From Elusimicrobiales bacterium (lineage in GTDB: Bacteria; Elusimicrobiota; Elusimicrobia; Elusimicrobiales; UBA9959): DNA of 64,000 nt. A program made the position numbers and the translations under genes. Positions 7,801-15,682 of this stretch are shown here, piece by piece (the stretch's first letter is position 1; every line of letters starts with the position of its first letter). The notes beneath the pieces are model-generated. The model did not search any database. It had not been told where the DNA came from and was given only the letters and a program-made list of their open reading frames with translations. The stretch is taken from positions 80,561-144,560 of the forward strand of contig JAQTZB010000005.1 of the NCBI GenBank assembly GCA_028688015.1, given 5' to 3'.

Positions 7801-10523
7801 CGCTTGATCATTTTCCCTTCGCCGGCCAGCCCCGCCGCGGGAGTCCCGTCCGGCCGCACGGAAATTATCTCCGCGCTCCACGGCTGCCCCGCCTGCACGA
7901 AGCCGCCGGAAGCCTTCACGCCGAAATAGAGATCGGCCTTGTGCACCCAGGCCGCCGCGCGGCCGAACAGCCGCTGCCGCTCCGGGTCGGAGACGCCGGC
8001 CTCGAACGAGGCGCGCAGCGCGTTCCCCGAGCCGCCGAATCTCTTATCCAGCTGCACCTCCAGGTTGACCCGGCCCTTGTCGTCCAGCTCGGCGGAGCCG
8101 GAACCGGCCAGTTTGTCAAACCGGTCTTCACGGAACTCGCCGCCGAAGGAGAAGCCCTCTTTGCCCGGAGGCTCGTAGTGGGCGCTCTGCAGCCGCAGCG
8201 TCCAGTCGGCCCGGCTGCCGCTCATCGGCGCGCCGAAGAGGTACCAGCCCTCTACCGCCGCGCGGAACTTGCCGCCGGCCAGGTAGGAAGCCTCCAGCGT
8301 ACGCGACTTGACCTCGAAAACCGCCGGTTTGAATTCCTCCACGCGGAAACTCTCGGTGTACAGGAAGGGCCGCTCCTTGCCCTCGTAATCGCGGTATTCG
8401 CTCTCCTCGTCGCCCTCCGCGGCGCGGACGGAGGCCGGGTCGTCCTCGTAGGGCTCGGCTGCCTCCACCGTCCAGACGCCAGTGGGCGCGGCCCCGGACA
8501 GCCGGTAGGCGTAGTCGAAGGACGAGAACGCGGCTTCCACCGGCACGGTGGCCTTGAAGACGCGGTTGCCGCGCGAATCACTGACCGAGAGCTGTACCAC
8601 GGGGAAATCCAGCCGCTCCCAATCGCCGCCGGAGAGCTTGCGGCCGAAGCCTTTAATTTCCACGGTCTCGCCGGGGCGGTACACGCCGCGCTCGGTGAAC
8701 AGCGCCGCCGCGTAGCGCCGCGGGCGCGGGTACTGGTCGTAATTCACGGAGAAGCGCCACGGCTCCACGCCGCCGGTCCACGCGCTGTTCAGCACGGCGG
8801 TGCCGCCCCTGTGCCTGGCGAACACCCAGAGCGCGGGCCGCTGCCAGCGCTGCCAGTCGGCCACGCCGAGCTTCAGCCAGCCCGGGGCGTCGGCGAAACC
8901 CTGCTTGTCGGTGGTCCCGGTCCAGAGCGTTTTATTATCGTCGCTGCGGATCTCCACGGGCACGCCGGCCGCGGCGCGGCCGGTCTTGAGAAAACTGGTC
9001 CAGATCAGCGTGGAGTCCTGCGAACTCTTGAGGGTGATGCCGAGGCGCGTGACATTGTCCAGCGCCCTGAAAACGCCGCCCCCGGCGGCCGGCACCCGCA
9101 GGAAGCCGAACCCGCCTTCTTCGGGGCCGAAGATCCCGTCGTAGTCCAGGAAGGTCAGCAGCCGGAAGTTGCGGTCCTGGCCGGTCGGACGCCAGTCTTT
9201 CTGCTGCGCGGCCGTTACCAGGGTTTCGTCCTCCATGCGGTTGCGGTAGAACGGGATCAGGTTATCTTCGCTGACGCGGCCCTTCAGGATGCCCAGCGCG
9301 CCGGCGTTGACGGCTGTGAAAGGGTGGCGGACGGGCAGGTAGCCCTCCAGCACGCCAAAGCCGGACGGCATGTCCCAGTAAGGGCAGTAATCCAGCGGTC
9401 CCAGCGTGAACTCGGCGGCCTGACCCAGTTTGTTGCCGAAGACGTCAGTCAGTTCCGGCGAAACCCTGAAAGTATACGCCACGCCGGGTTTTATCAGATC
9501 CGGCAGGGGCAGCCGCACCACGCGGTCCCGCTGGTTGCGGTAGCCCTCGTAATTCGCGCGCTCCGGCTCCAGCGGCGGCAGCGCGCCGGCCGGCGCGACC
9601 GAAAGATTTTTATACAGCTCGGAATATCTGACCGGGTTGGTAAACCCGAGGTTGAAAGAGTCGGGCAGGCAGCTGTCGCGCGGGAGTTCTTTTACGGCAA
9701 AGGGGAAGTACGGCTCGAAATCTATCACGCGCTCTTCCGGCAGGCCCAGCCCGCCCTCCGCCGCCGGCAGGCCGGCCAGCAGGCGCAGTTTATAGGCGTG
9801 GCCGGGCTTCAGCGGGGCCGCGGGGCGCACGGCCAGCACGGTTCCGGTGGAGACCTCGTTCCAGGCGTAGGGCCAGACCTTCCTGACCTCTTCGTCCTTG
9901 GCCAGCCGCACGCCGGCCAGGGCCTCGGCGACGCTGCCGTCGGGCGCGGTCTCCTCCAGCTTCACGAACGCCCGCGCCCTGGCCGAGGCCATGGGCTGCG
10001 TGAAAGCGGCGAACAGCACGGTGTCGGGCGTCAGCCAAAGCTGGCCGTCGCGCGGCGCGCTGTCCTTTACCGCCGGGCGCGCCGTCTCGAAGAACCACTC
10101 CGCGCCTTCCCTCACCGTCAGGCCGTTATAGGCGAAGCCCGCGGCCACCCGCGCCGCGTAGAGCGTGGCCGGCCTGAGCGGCGCGGCCGGTTCGAAGGCG
10201 GCGGTCTGCGTGCCCTGCCAGCGGCAGCGGCCCGCCAGCGGCTTCAGGTCCTTGAAGTTTTCCAGCGCCGCCGAGGAAAAATCCCGGTAATTCTCGGGCG
10301 TCAGCGCGTCCTTTACCTCGAAGACTTCGAGGGGGCAGGCCTCGCCCATCTTTTCGGCCGAGCTCAGCGCCGCCATCGGCCTGTCGAAGGTGGCCGTTAT
10401 GGCGCGGGCGGCGCCGGCGTCCGCCGCGCGCCCGTAAGGCGTTTTCGAGACCACCACCGTCTGCGCCGCCGCCGGCGCCGCGAGCGCCGCCGAGCATAAA
10501 ATCTGTACAAGTATTTTTTTCAT
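4812..10523 (-). CDS. Bacterial alpha-2-macroglobulin family protease trap
   Basis: A 1,903-residue exported protein starting at ATG 10523 (MKKILVQILCSAALAAPAAAQ, a clean Sec signal; the longer in-frame start would precede the predicted transcription start). The thioester motif YGCLEQ is present with Cys1422 and Gln1425, so covalent trapping of an attacking protease is possible. Before it are macroglobulin-like domains, the MG2-type stretch ERGVYRPGETVEIKGF, and a second PGE block (YDYKPGETARI); after it comes the helical thioester domain and a receptor-like beta domain. No Cys lipobox is seen, so it is probably periplasmic/secreted rather than lipid-anchored. The usual penicillin-binding partner PbpC is not adjacent. 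Its likely role is to protect the envelope from foreign or the cell's own proteases. Confidence 0.93.
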   Translation of the reverse strand: MKKILVQILCSAALAAPAAAQTVVVSKTPYGRAADAGAARAITATFDRPMAALSSAEKMGEACPLEVFEVKDALTPENYRDFSSAALENFKDLKPLAGRCRWQGTQTAAFEPAAPLRPATLYAARVAAGFAYNGLTVREGAEWFFETARPAVKDSAPRDGQLWLTPDTVLFAAFTQPMASARARAFVKLEETAPDGSVAEALAGVRLAKDEEVRKVWPYAWNEVSTGTVLAVRPAAPLKPGHAYKLRLLAGLPAAEGGLGLPEERVIDFEPYFPFAVKELPRDSCLPDSFNLGFTNPVRYSELYKNLSVAPAGALPPLEPERANYEGYRNQRDRVVRLPLPDLIKPGVAYTFRVSPELTDVFGNKLGQAAEFTLGPLDYCPYWDMPSGFGVLEGYLPVRHPFTAVNAGALGILKGRVSEDNLIPFYRNRMEDETLVTAAQQKDWRPTGQDRNFRLLTFLDYDGIFGPEEGGFGFLRVPAAGGGVFRALDNVTRLGITLKSSQDSTLIWTSFLKTGRAAAGVPVEIRSDDNKTLWTGTTDKQGFADAPGWLKLGVADWQRWQRPALWVFARHRGGTAVLNSAWTGGVEPWRFSVNYDQYPRPRRYAAALFTERGVYRPGETVEIKGFGRKLSGGDWERLDFPVVQLSVSDSRGNRVFKATVPVEAAFSSFDYAYRLSGAAPTGVWTVEAAEPYEDDPASVRAAEGDEESEYRDYEGKERPFLYTESFRVEEFKPAVFEVKSRTLEASYLAGGKFRAAVEGWYLFGAPMSGSRADWTLRLQSAHYEPPGKEGFSFGGEFREDRFDKLAGSGSAELDDKGRVNLEVQLDKRFGGSGNALRASFEAGVSDPERQRLFGRAAAWVHKADLYFGVKASGGFVQAGQPWSAEIISVRPDGTPAAGLAGEGKMIKRQWLSAQRAGLGGRLEWVSEVKDTVVSTFSFTASASTETWGFTPSDGGYYIFSVGGKDEEGREAAASFGFYVFGGGDAWWAREDSDIIELVSEKYDYKPGETARIMVKSPYDEAQALVTVEREGVLDRWLVTTKGGADFITVPIKEKYLPNAYVSVILVKGRAAEQKFAEGGEKDLSKPQAKFGYLSFRVSPEGRRLAVELKADKQDYRPGQEVRLDLAVKDEAGSPAAAELTVFAVDEGVLSLTGYATPDAFSAFYGPRPLNILTGDTRLHVIGQRSYGEKGEARGGGGGAGLAGVDLRSNFVPTAYWNPAVRAGPDGKASVTFKLPDNLSRFRLMAVANSGKRFGSGETSVTVSKPLMLRPSLPRLARAGDAFDCGVVVHNYSAAAAKVSVEIETSGDAVLVRGEPARETELASGKAAELAWRCTAQKKGETVFRFRAAAGGETDGLEWKLPVKGLEPREYAATSGVTADSVTEELLRPYPGAPGELSVELSPTALSGLNEGARYLLEYPYGCLEQKLSRAMPVLTGAELVEAFGLGSLGTLKAETQSVFDKLGDYQHPAGGFCYWTNCGRPDPYITAYALEASALALKEGYRADAAVLKRAADWLEKSLAEEKKDWAYPYSVSEDYAARAYAVYALALHGRNQSAYFNQLYAKRAQVPYLAKAYMLKAAKLLGFDALASRKLAGEIMSQARYSPSQLHFEDAEPMPWVHNSAVKTTAVMLDALLQAQGGFPGDEKAVKWLTTEKKNKGRWRSTQENAWALRAFQGFYRRYEKDEPDFKGSALVMGGNPQALLERQFRGRALAGAAGSFPLGQVFGEGNEARLLLSKSGIGRLYYTLRLGFAPQKRDRPAAEGLEVAREMKPLDGGKVFRAGARALVTLTVKTPQDRTFVAVNDPVPAGFEIVNTEFAVESSEDARALAGKSRGGGWGGFERAERYDDRLLIFADYLTAGEHKYTYVVQATSPGVYYWPSALAEGMYEPEVFGRTAGGEAEVAR

Positions 10524-10548
10524 GGACCCCTCGTTCAACCTTCCCCCC

Positions 10549-10585
10549 ATTATATAAAAGGGCGCGGGCGCGTTTTTTATATAAT
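10549..10585. promoter_or_regulatory. Back-to-back divergent promoters
   Basis: TATAAT on the minus strand (10554-10549) serves the alpha-2-macroglobulin gene with a leader of about 20 nt containing GAGGGG. TATAAT on the plus strand (10580-10585) ends 6 nt before ATG 10592, predicting a leaderless transcript. The two boxes are only 25 bp apart, so the promoters must share upstream elements or compete. Confidence 0.65.
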
Positions 10586-10591
10586 TGAACT

Positions 10592-11638
10592 ATGAAACTC
10601 CCTCTTTTCTTCCTTATCCTGGTCCTGCCGCTGGCGGTTTTCGCCAAGTCGGTCAAGAAGCCGGAGGCCAACATAGAAAAGCGCAAGCCCGCCAAGAACG
10701 CGGACGCCCCTATAGTGCTCACCACCGCGGCCCCCAACTTCTGCCTGTTCGGCGGCCAGTCGGGCAAAAATCACAGCGGGGAGGCCGCTTTCAAATCCAT
10801 AGTCTGGAAGAACGACGTGGTCTACGTGGGCGAGACGCACGACCAACCGCTCGACCATATGGCGCAGCTGGAAGCGCTTAAGGCCATGAAGATCGCCCGC
10901 GGCTCCAAAATTGCAGTCGGCTTCGAGATGCTGAACCAGACCCTGCAGCCGCTCCTCAACGACTACGCCGACGGGAAAATGACCGAGGAGGAGTTCCTGG
11001 CGAAGATCGACTGGAAGAAAGAGTGGGGCTTCGACTTTGCCATGTACAAGCCGCTGTTCGACTTCATCGTGCAGAACAAACTGCGCGCCATAGCCCTGAA
11101 CGTGCCCAAGAAAGTGGTGGGCAAGATCGCCCGCACCGGCCTGGAGAGCCTGACGCCCGAAGAGAAGCAGTACCTGCCGGAGAAAGTGGAGATCACCCAG
11201 CACAAGAAATACAACGAGTACCTGAAAAGCACCTTCGGCGGCCACGGCAGCTCGCCGATGGCCAAGATGTTCACCGAGGAGAACTACCTGGCCTCGATGG
11301 CCGCCTGGAACGAGGGCATGGGCGCGCGGGTGGCCGACTTCCTGGCGGCCAACCCCGGCTATTCCGTGCTGGTCATAGCCGGCAACGGCCATCTGCTCTA
11401 CAACGCCGCCATCCCGGCCTCGGTCAAGGCCCGCGCCAAGGACGTGCGCCAGGTCTCCTTCTACACCGAGACCGCAGCCAAGTGCCCGGAAACCCTGCCC
11501 AAAGAGCACAAAGACCTGGCCAACTACGTGTGGTACATCAACCACCCGCCCAAGCCCGAGCCCCCGGCCGCCCTCCCGGCCCTCAGCACCGCCACCTTAT
11601 CGGTTTCCCCCTCCACTTCTACAGTGCCGGGGCAGTAG
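10592..11638 (+). CDS. ChaN-like haem-binding domain protein, exported
   Basis: A 348-residue protein with a Sec signal (MKLPLFFLILVLPLAVFA). The core carries the signature of the ChaN/Cofac_haem_bdg family: VVYVGETHDQPLDH near the start of the domain, VGFEMLNQTLQP, then VLVIAGNGHLLYN. In Campylobacter ChaN the family binds haem at a dimer interface and is iron-regulated; the role here is inferred only. The C-terminal 30 residues are a Pro/Ser/Thr-rich tail. It has no Shine-Dalgarno site and is predicted leaderless. Confidence 0.85.
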   Translation: MKLPLFFLILVLPLAVFAKSVKKPEANIEKRKPAKNADAPIVLTTAAPNFCLFGGQSGKNHSGEAAFKSIVWKNDVVYVGETHDQPLDHMAQLEALKAMKIARGSKIAVGFEMLNQTLQPLLNDYADGKMTEEEFLAKIDWKKEWGFDFAMYKPLFDFIVQNKLRAIALNVPKKVVGKIARTGLESLTPEEKQYLPEKVEITQHKKYNEYLKSTFGGHGSSPMAKMFTEENYLASMAAWNEGMGARVADFLAANPGYSVLVIAGNGHLLYNAAIPASVKARAKDVRQVSFYTETAAKCPETLPKEHKDLANYVWYINHPPKPEPPAALPALSTATLSVSPSTSTVPGQ

Positions 11639-12005
11639 CGGGTTAAAGTTCTTTAATAAGCAGCGGCGCTCGTGGTTGGCGGCCTACCGCAGGGGTAGGA
11701 CCGCAAAACGCGTTCGCGCACACCGTGCGCTCACTCGGCACTCGCCCTCCGCGCTACGCAGCGTCGGGCTCGCGACGGTTTTGCTTGTCCTACCCCTGCG
11801 GTCTCCGCTGGTTGCTCGCTTGGTATAGTACTGACAAGCATACGGAGGGGACGGCCGGGGAGGGGTTCCTGGCGACTTTGGGGAAGGGGGGTCCCGCCCA
11901 TAATTTCCCAAGGGCGGGGGAAACCGCGCAACGGTTTCCCTCTGCCCAGGAGCCAGGGGCCCCTCCCCGGTTGGCCCCGACTGAGCATCCCGCGGCTCTT
12001 CTCTG
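11639..12005. other. Gene-free, highly structured interval
   Basis: 367 bases without a credible gene. First module: CAGCGG (11661-11666) pairs with CCGCTG (11805-11810). Inside it ACCGCAGGGGTAGGAC (11686-11701) is perfectly complementary to 11787-11802, followed by GCAAAAC/GTTTTGC, with a central GCGCAC-ACC-GTGCGC hairpin (11716-11730). Second module: 11853-11873 pairs with 11952-11976 (GGCC, CCGGGGAGGGG, CCTGGC blocks, small bulges). It encloses CCCGCCC/GGGCGGG (11893-11899/11912-11918) and the alternative GGGAAACC/GGTTTCCC (11918-11925/11933-11940). It could be a structured leader or small RNA, or an old repeat. Small open frames inside have no family resemblance. Confidence 0.6.
11821..11829 (+). 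promoter_or_regulatory. Extended -10 promoter between the two structured modules
   Basis: TGGTATAGT is an extended -10 element. Transcription would start near 11836 and run through the second structured module into the MFS gene, giving a leader of about 170 nt. Confidence 0.4.
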
Positions 12006-13265
12006 ATGAAAAAATTTATTAATTCTTACTACCTCGGCTATAAGGGTTTTCATCCGGACGCGCGGCGGTTTTTGGTGTTGTCGTTTTTGCAGTCGTTCGC
12101 GGGCAATATCTTCGGCCTTGTCTTCAACCTCTACGTCCTCAAGCTCGGCTATACCCGCGACTTCCTCGGCACCCTCGGAGCCATCCCCGGCCTCACCATC
12201 GCCGCCCTCTCCATCCCTCTGGCCGTCTTCTGCGCCGGCTTCTCCGCGCGCCGCAGCATCCTCACCGCCATGGGTCTCAGCCTCGCCGCCACCGCCGGGC
12301 TGAGCCTAGCCACCGGCCGCGCGCCCCTGATGCTCTTCTCCGTGGTCTCAGGCTCCGCCGGCGCCCTGATGGCCATCACCTCCCTGCCCCTGATGGCCAG
12401 TCTCACCACAGCCGCGGACCGCCAAAAACTCTTCAGCGCCCAATACGCCTCCTCCATGATAGCCGCCTTTCTGGGCAACCTCGCCTCCGGGTGGCTCACC
12501 GCCCTGTGGGCGTTCTCCCTCTGCGGCGGCGAAGAAACAGCGCTGGCCTACCGCCTCACCCTGCTCACCGCCTTCGTCCTCCTTGCAGCCACCGTCCCCT
12601 TCGCCCTGCGGCTCAAGGCCGACCGGAACCTCTCCGGCGGCGGCGGCGCGGCCGCCTTCACAGGCATGAACCTCGGCTACGCCCTGCTGGTGCTCTCGCC
12701 GCAGCTCGTGGTCGCTTTCGGCGCCGGCATGATCATCCCGTACCTCAACATCTTTTTTAAAACCGGGTTCGACCTGCCCGTCTCCGGGCTCGGCTACTGC
12801 ATGGCCCTGATGCAGCTGGCCATGGCCGCGGGGGCCATGGTGGGCCCCTTCGCGGTGGCCCGGCTGGGCCGCGTGCGCGCCTTGATCACCTTCCAGGCCC
12901 TCTCCATCCCCTTCCTGGCCACCATGGGCTTCTCCGGCTTTTTGCTGCCCACGCTGCTGGCGGCCTTCGCCCGCACCATGCTGATGAACGCCGGCTGGCC
13001 CATCTACAGCGTCTTCATGCTGGACCATTTCCCCGCCGGGCAGCACCAGGCCATCAGCGCCCTCTACACCACCGCCTGGAACCTCACCAACAGCGCCGGC
13101 GCCAAGCTGAGCGGCCGCCTGCAGATGGACTTCGGCTTCACGCTGCCGTTCCTGATCACTATCACCTGCTACTGCGCCGCCACCCTGCTGCTATCGCGAA
13201 AGTTTTTGAAGGAAGACAGCAAAAAAGCCGTAATCCCGACGGCCCTCAAGGAGGAACTGGAATGA
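12006..13265 (+). CDS. MFS transporter
   Basis: A 419-residue integral membrane protein with about 12 hydrophobic helices arranged in two halves of six, separated by a short hydrophilic loop (LKADRNLSGGGG) near residue 210. A charged cytoplasmic loop (GFSARRS) sits where MFS motif A is expected between helices 2 and 3, but the motif is degenerate. No substrate can be assigned. The start ATG has no ribosome-binding site, and is preceded by the structured interval, which may form its leader. The stop overlaps the next gene by 4 bases (ATGA). Confidence 0.85.
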   Translation: MKKFINSYYLGYKGFHPDARRFLVLSFLQSFAGNIFGLVFNLYVLKLGYTRDFLGTLGAIPGLTIAALSIPLAVFCAGFSARRSILTAMGLSLAATAGLSLATGRAPLMLFSVVSGSAGALMAITSLPLMASLTTAADRQKLFSAQYASSMIAAFLGNLASGWLTALWAFSLCGGEETALAYRLTLLTAFVLLAATVPFALRLKADRNLSGGGGAAAFTGMNLGYALLVLSPQLVVAFGAGMIIPYLNIFFKTGFDLPVSGLGYCMALMQLAMAAGAMVGPFAVARLGRVRALITFQALSIPFLATMGFSGFLLPTLLAAFARTMLMNAGWPIYSVFMLDHFPAGQHQAISALYTTAWNLTNSAGAKLSGRLQMDFGFTLPFLITITCYCAATLLLSRKFLKEDSKKAVIPTALKEELE

Positions 13266-13774
13266 CCGAAGATAAAAACCCGGCGCCGCCCCCGCAGGAA
13301 CCCGCCCGCAGGCTGGCCCTGCGCGGCGCGCTCTGGACCCTTGCCGGGCTGGCGCTGGTCTCGTTTTCGCCGCTGGCCGGTAACCTGGCCGGCAAGCAAG
13401 GCGGGGACGAAACCGCGGACTTCCTGGCTGCCCGGCTGATGACCATGTTCATGCTTTCCATGTTCGGCTTCCTGCTGGGTTTCCCCGTGGCCGCGCTGTC
13501 GGCCAGGAACGCCACCGGCTATTGGAACGCTTTCAAGAAAGGCGTTATCTCCGTCTCGGCGGTGATAGGCTTCAACCTGCTGATCCTGCTTTTTTCCGCG
13601 TTCAGTTTTCTCTTCTTTCCCTACAAACCCGTGTTGCCCTCCGAGGCGGCCTTCACGTTCTGGTTCGGCTTCACCGGCGCGGCCGGGTTCGCCGTCTTCG
13701 GCGGCCTGGGCGGCCTGGCCCGTTACGCCGCCCTGGGCGTGAAGCCGCCAAAAGAAAAAAAGCCAGCCGATTAG
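13262..13774 (+). CDS. Small four-helix membrane protein of unknown function
   Basis: A 170-residue protein translationally coupled to the MFS transporter (ATGA overlap). It has four predicted transmembrane helices: around residues 20-38, 59-79, 94-118 and 127-150. The N-terminus (Pro-rich, Arg) and the C-terminus (PPKEKKPAD) are short and charged. I recognise no family. Context suggests an accessory to the transporter. Confidence 0.75.
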   Translation: MTEDKNPAPPPQEPARRLALRGALWTLAGLALVSFSPLAGNLAGKQGGDETADFLAARLMTMFMLSMFGFLLGFPVAALSARNATGYWNAFKKGVISVSAVIGFNLLILLFSAFSFLFFPYKPVLPSEAAFTFWFGFTGAAGFAVFGGLGGLARYAALGVKPPKEKKPAD

Positions 13775-13851
13775 AGGGGACGCTGCTTCCTATCTTCCTA
13801 ACGAGCCGGCTTAACCCCAGAACGCAATGAGAAGGAAGTGCGGCCGCCACT
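13774..13851 (+). repeat. Degenerate GGGGACG-type palindromic element
   Basis: Starts with AGGGGACGCT, the same decamer as in the hairpin at 51678-51714, and continues GCTTCCT; an imperfect complement AGGAAGTGCGGC lies about 60 bases later. It looks like a decayed copy of the palindromic elements seen at 41071-41155 and 51678-51714. The match of the arms is partial. Confidence 0.35.
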
Positions 13852-13894
13852 GTAACGGTCAGGATGTGGCACATAAATTGCTCCGTTTTATTTA

Positions 13895-15622
13895 ATGTCC
13901 ATTACGATCACCCCCAACCTCCGCAAACCCGCGTTATTCTTATTGGCGCTATCCCTTGCCGGCGTCTGCAGCGCCGGCCAGATGGAAAACCTGCGCGTAG
14001 GCGGTGCCAGGTTCGGCTATTTCAATTTCGGCCTGGACGGGGCTGTCAGGATCCCCGCGCCGCCCAAGCAGCGCCCCGCCGGACTTCTGCCCCCGGAAGT
14101 CGCCGCCAAACTGCCCGCGCTCGGGATCAAACTGGAAGAGGAAGACCTCTGGCGGCTGCAGGAGATCTATAATTTATGGCGCCAGGCCGGCGCCGGCCTG
14201 TGGCCCGGCCTCCAGGGACTGGAGACCACCCCGCTGCAATTCTCTTTCCCCCACAAATATAATATCCTTCTCGGCCATCCCAACCCGCCGGCGGACTGCC
14301 TGCCGTTCTCGGACCGGCTGCCGGCGGCCAGCTTCTGCTACAGGAAGGACGCCGCTTTTGCTTTCGGCGGCCTGGCCGGCCCCGTCAACGGGATCCCCAC
14401 GGTCTCGTTCAATACGCTGGACGCTCAGGACGAGTACGTGAACCAGCTTTACCCCGGCAACAACTACAAGGCCGATTACCTGCAGACCATGGCGACCGTC
14501 AGCCACGAGCTGCTGCACGCTTTCCAGTACCGTGAGAAGAAATTCCTGCCGCAGGAGAGCGGCTACGGCGGCCTGTCGAAAGTGGATTACCCGTATACCG
14601 ACCCCGAGCTGAACATGCTGGTCGGGCTGGAGGGCAGGATCCTGGCGGCCGCTCTGGACGCGGGCGACGCCGGCGGTTTGGCGGAGCTGGCGCGCGATTT
14701 CATGGCCGTCCGCGCCGAGCGCCACTCGCGCCTGCCGCCGGCCATGCCGGTGCTGGGCAGGTATATGGAGCTGGTGGAAGGCACCGCGCAGTACATCAGC
14801 TACAAGGTCCAGTACGGCGCGCATGCGGCCGTTACGCCCCTGGCCGAAACCCTGCTGGACCCGCGGTTCCCCGGGTACGCCCCCAAGGATACCGCCGCCG
14901 CGGCGCTGAAGGCCCGCCTCGGCGCGCTGCACACTTACAATTACAACAAGTTCGCCACCTATACCTACCAGACCGGCGCCGCGCTGGCCCTGCTGCTGGA
15001 CAAGCTGAGCCCGTCGTGGAAAAAAGATATTTTCCGTACCTGCTCCGGGAAGGGCCGCGGGCTCGACACCCTGCTGGAGGAGTTGATAACCCCCGACAAT
15101 TCCCCCGCCCGCCTGGACCGCGCTAAGGCGCGCTACGGCGCGCCGGAACTGCTGGCGGCCGCCGAACAGGACCTGGCCGCGCTGCTGGCGGAGAACAAGC
15201 GCCTGATAGACGCCTTCCGCGCCGCGCCCGGCCCGCGCGTCCTGCTGGCCTTCCCGGGCGCCGCCGAGGATTTGACCATCTACGCGCCGGGCAGCATGGT
15301 AGAGTACGCCGGCGAGCGCCTTTATGACAAGGGCTGCTCCGCCATAGAGTACCAGGGCGCGGCCGGGGAGATAACTTTCGCCAGGGCCGTGCCGGTGCTG
15401 CTGGACAAAAAGAACGCCACCGTGGAGCTGGCCCTGCCGGCCGGACTGCAAGGCGCCCCCTCGATAACCGCCGACTCCGCGGTCCAGTCCGGCAGCGCTA
15501 CCGTCTACGCGGGCAATGTCGCCTACGACAACGGCCTGTTCAGCTGGAAAGGCGCCAAACTCGGCGTCACTGAAATCGACGGCAACACCATCCTGACCTT
15601 CTACCCGGCCCCGGAAAAATGA
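13895..15622 (+). CDS. Secreted gluzincin-like metalloprotease candidate
   Basis: A 575-residue protein with a signal peptide ending near LSLAGVCSAG. A zinc-binding HELLHAFQ motif gives His204-Glu205-xx-His208, and about 87 residues later LVEGTAQYISY offers Glu295, the spacing and context (EGxAxY) expected of a gluzincin third ligand. The region between is helical and Ala-rich. The C-terminal 150 residues are predicted mostly beta. I do not recognise a named peptidase family; catalytic function is inferred from the motif. It stands alone after the transporter pair and is followed by a strong terminator. Confidence 0.7.
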   Translation: MSITITPNLRKPALFLLALSLAGVCSAGQMENLRVGGARFGYFNFGLDGAVRIPAPPKQRPAGLLPPEVAAKLPALGIKLEEEDLWRLQEIYNLWRQAGAGLWPGLQGLETTPLQFSFPHKYNILLGHPNPPADCLPFSDRLPAASFCYRKDAAFAFGGLAGPVNGIPTVSFNTLDAQDEYVNQLYPGNNYKADYLQTMATVSHELLHAFQYREKKFLPQESGYGGLSKVDYPYTDPELNMLVGLEGRILAAALDAGDAGGLAELARDFMAVRAERHSRLPPAMPVLGRYMELVEGTAQYISYKVQYGAHAAVTPLAETLLDPRFPGYAPKDTAAAALKARLGALHTYNYNKFATYTYQTGAALALLLDKLSPSWKKDIFRTCSGKGRGLDTLLEELITPDNSPARLDRAKARYGAPELLAAAEQDLAALLAENKRLIDAFRAAPGPRVLLAFPGAAEDLTIYAPGSMVEYAGERLYDKGCSAIEYQGAAGEITFARAVPVLLDKKNATVELALPAGLQGAPSITADSAVQSGSATVYAGNVAYDNGLFSWKGAKLGVTEIDGNTILTFYPAPEK

Positions 15623-15640
15623 GCCCCGGCCGTCAAAAGG

Positions 15641-15665
15641 AAAAGCCCGCCGCAGCGGGCTTTTT
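15641..15665. terminator. Bidirectional rho-independent terminator
   Basis: The hairpin GCCCGC-CGCA-GCGGGC is flanked by A4 on the left and T5 on the right. It lies between convergent genes, so it can serve both. Confidence 0.85.
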
Positions 15666-15682
15666 CTTTGCAGCAGGGTACG

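Noticed and set aside
7941..10499. Plus-strand open frame of 852 codons within the alpha-2-macroglobulin gene
   Set aside because: Antisense to a clear family member; no signal, motif or ribosome-binding site. The same holds for the long frames at 4941-6155, 23020-25653, 41204-43684 and 58956-61061.
11686..11802. tRNA-like or known RNA (6S, SRP, RNase P, tmRNA) in the first structured module
   Set aside because: No T-loop GTTCRA, no SRP tetraloop region, no RNase P core and no tmRNA tag frame could be found; only the base pairing is supported.
11725..12006. Short open frames on both strands in the structured interval
   Set aside because: Pro/Gly/Arg-rich products without resemblance to any family, each crossing the inverted repeats; no ribosome-binding sites.
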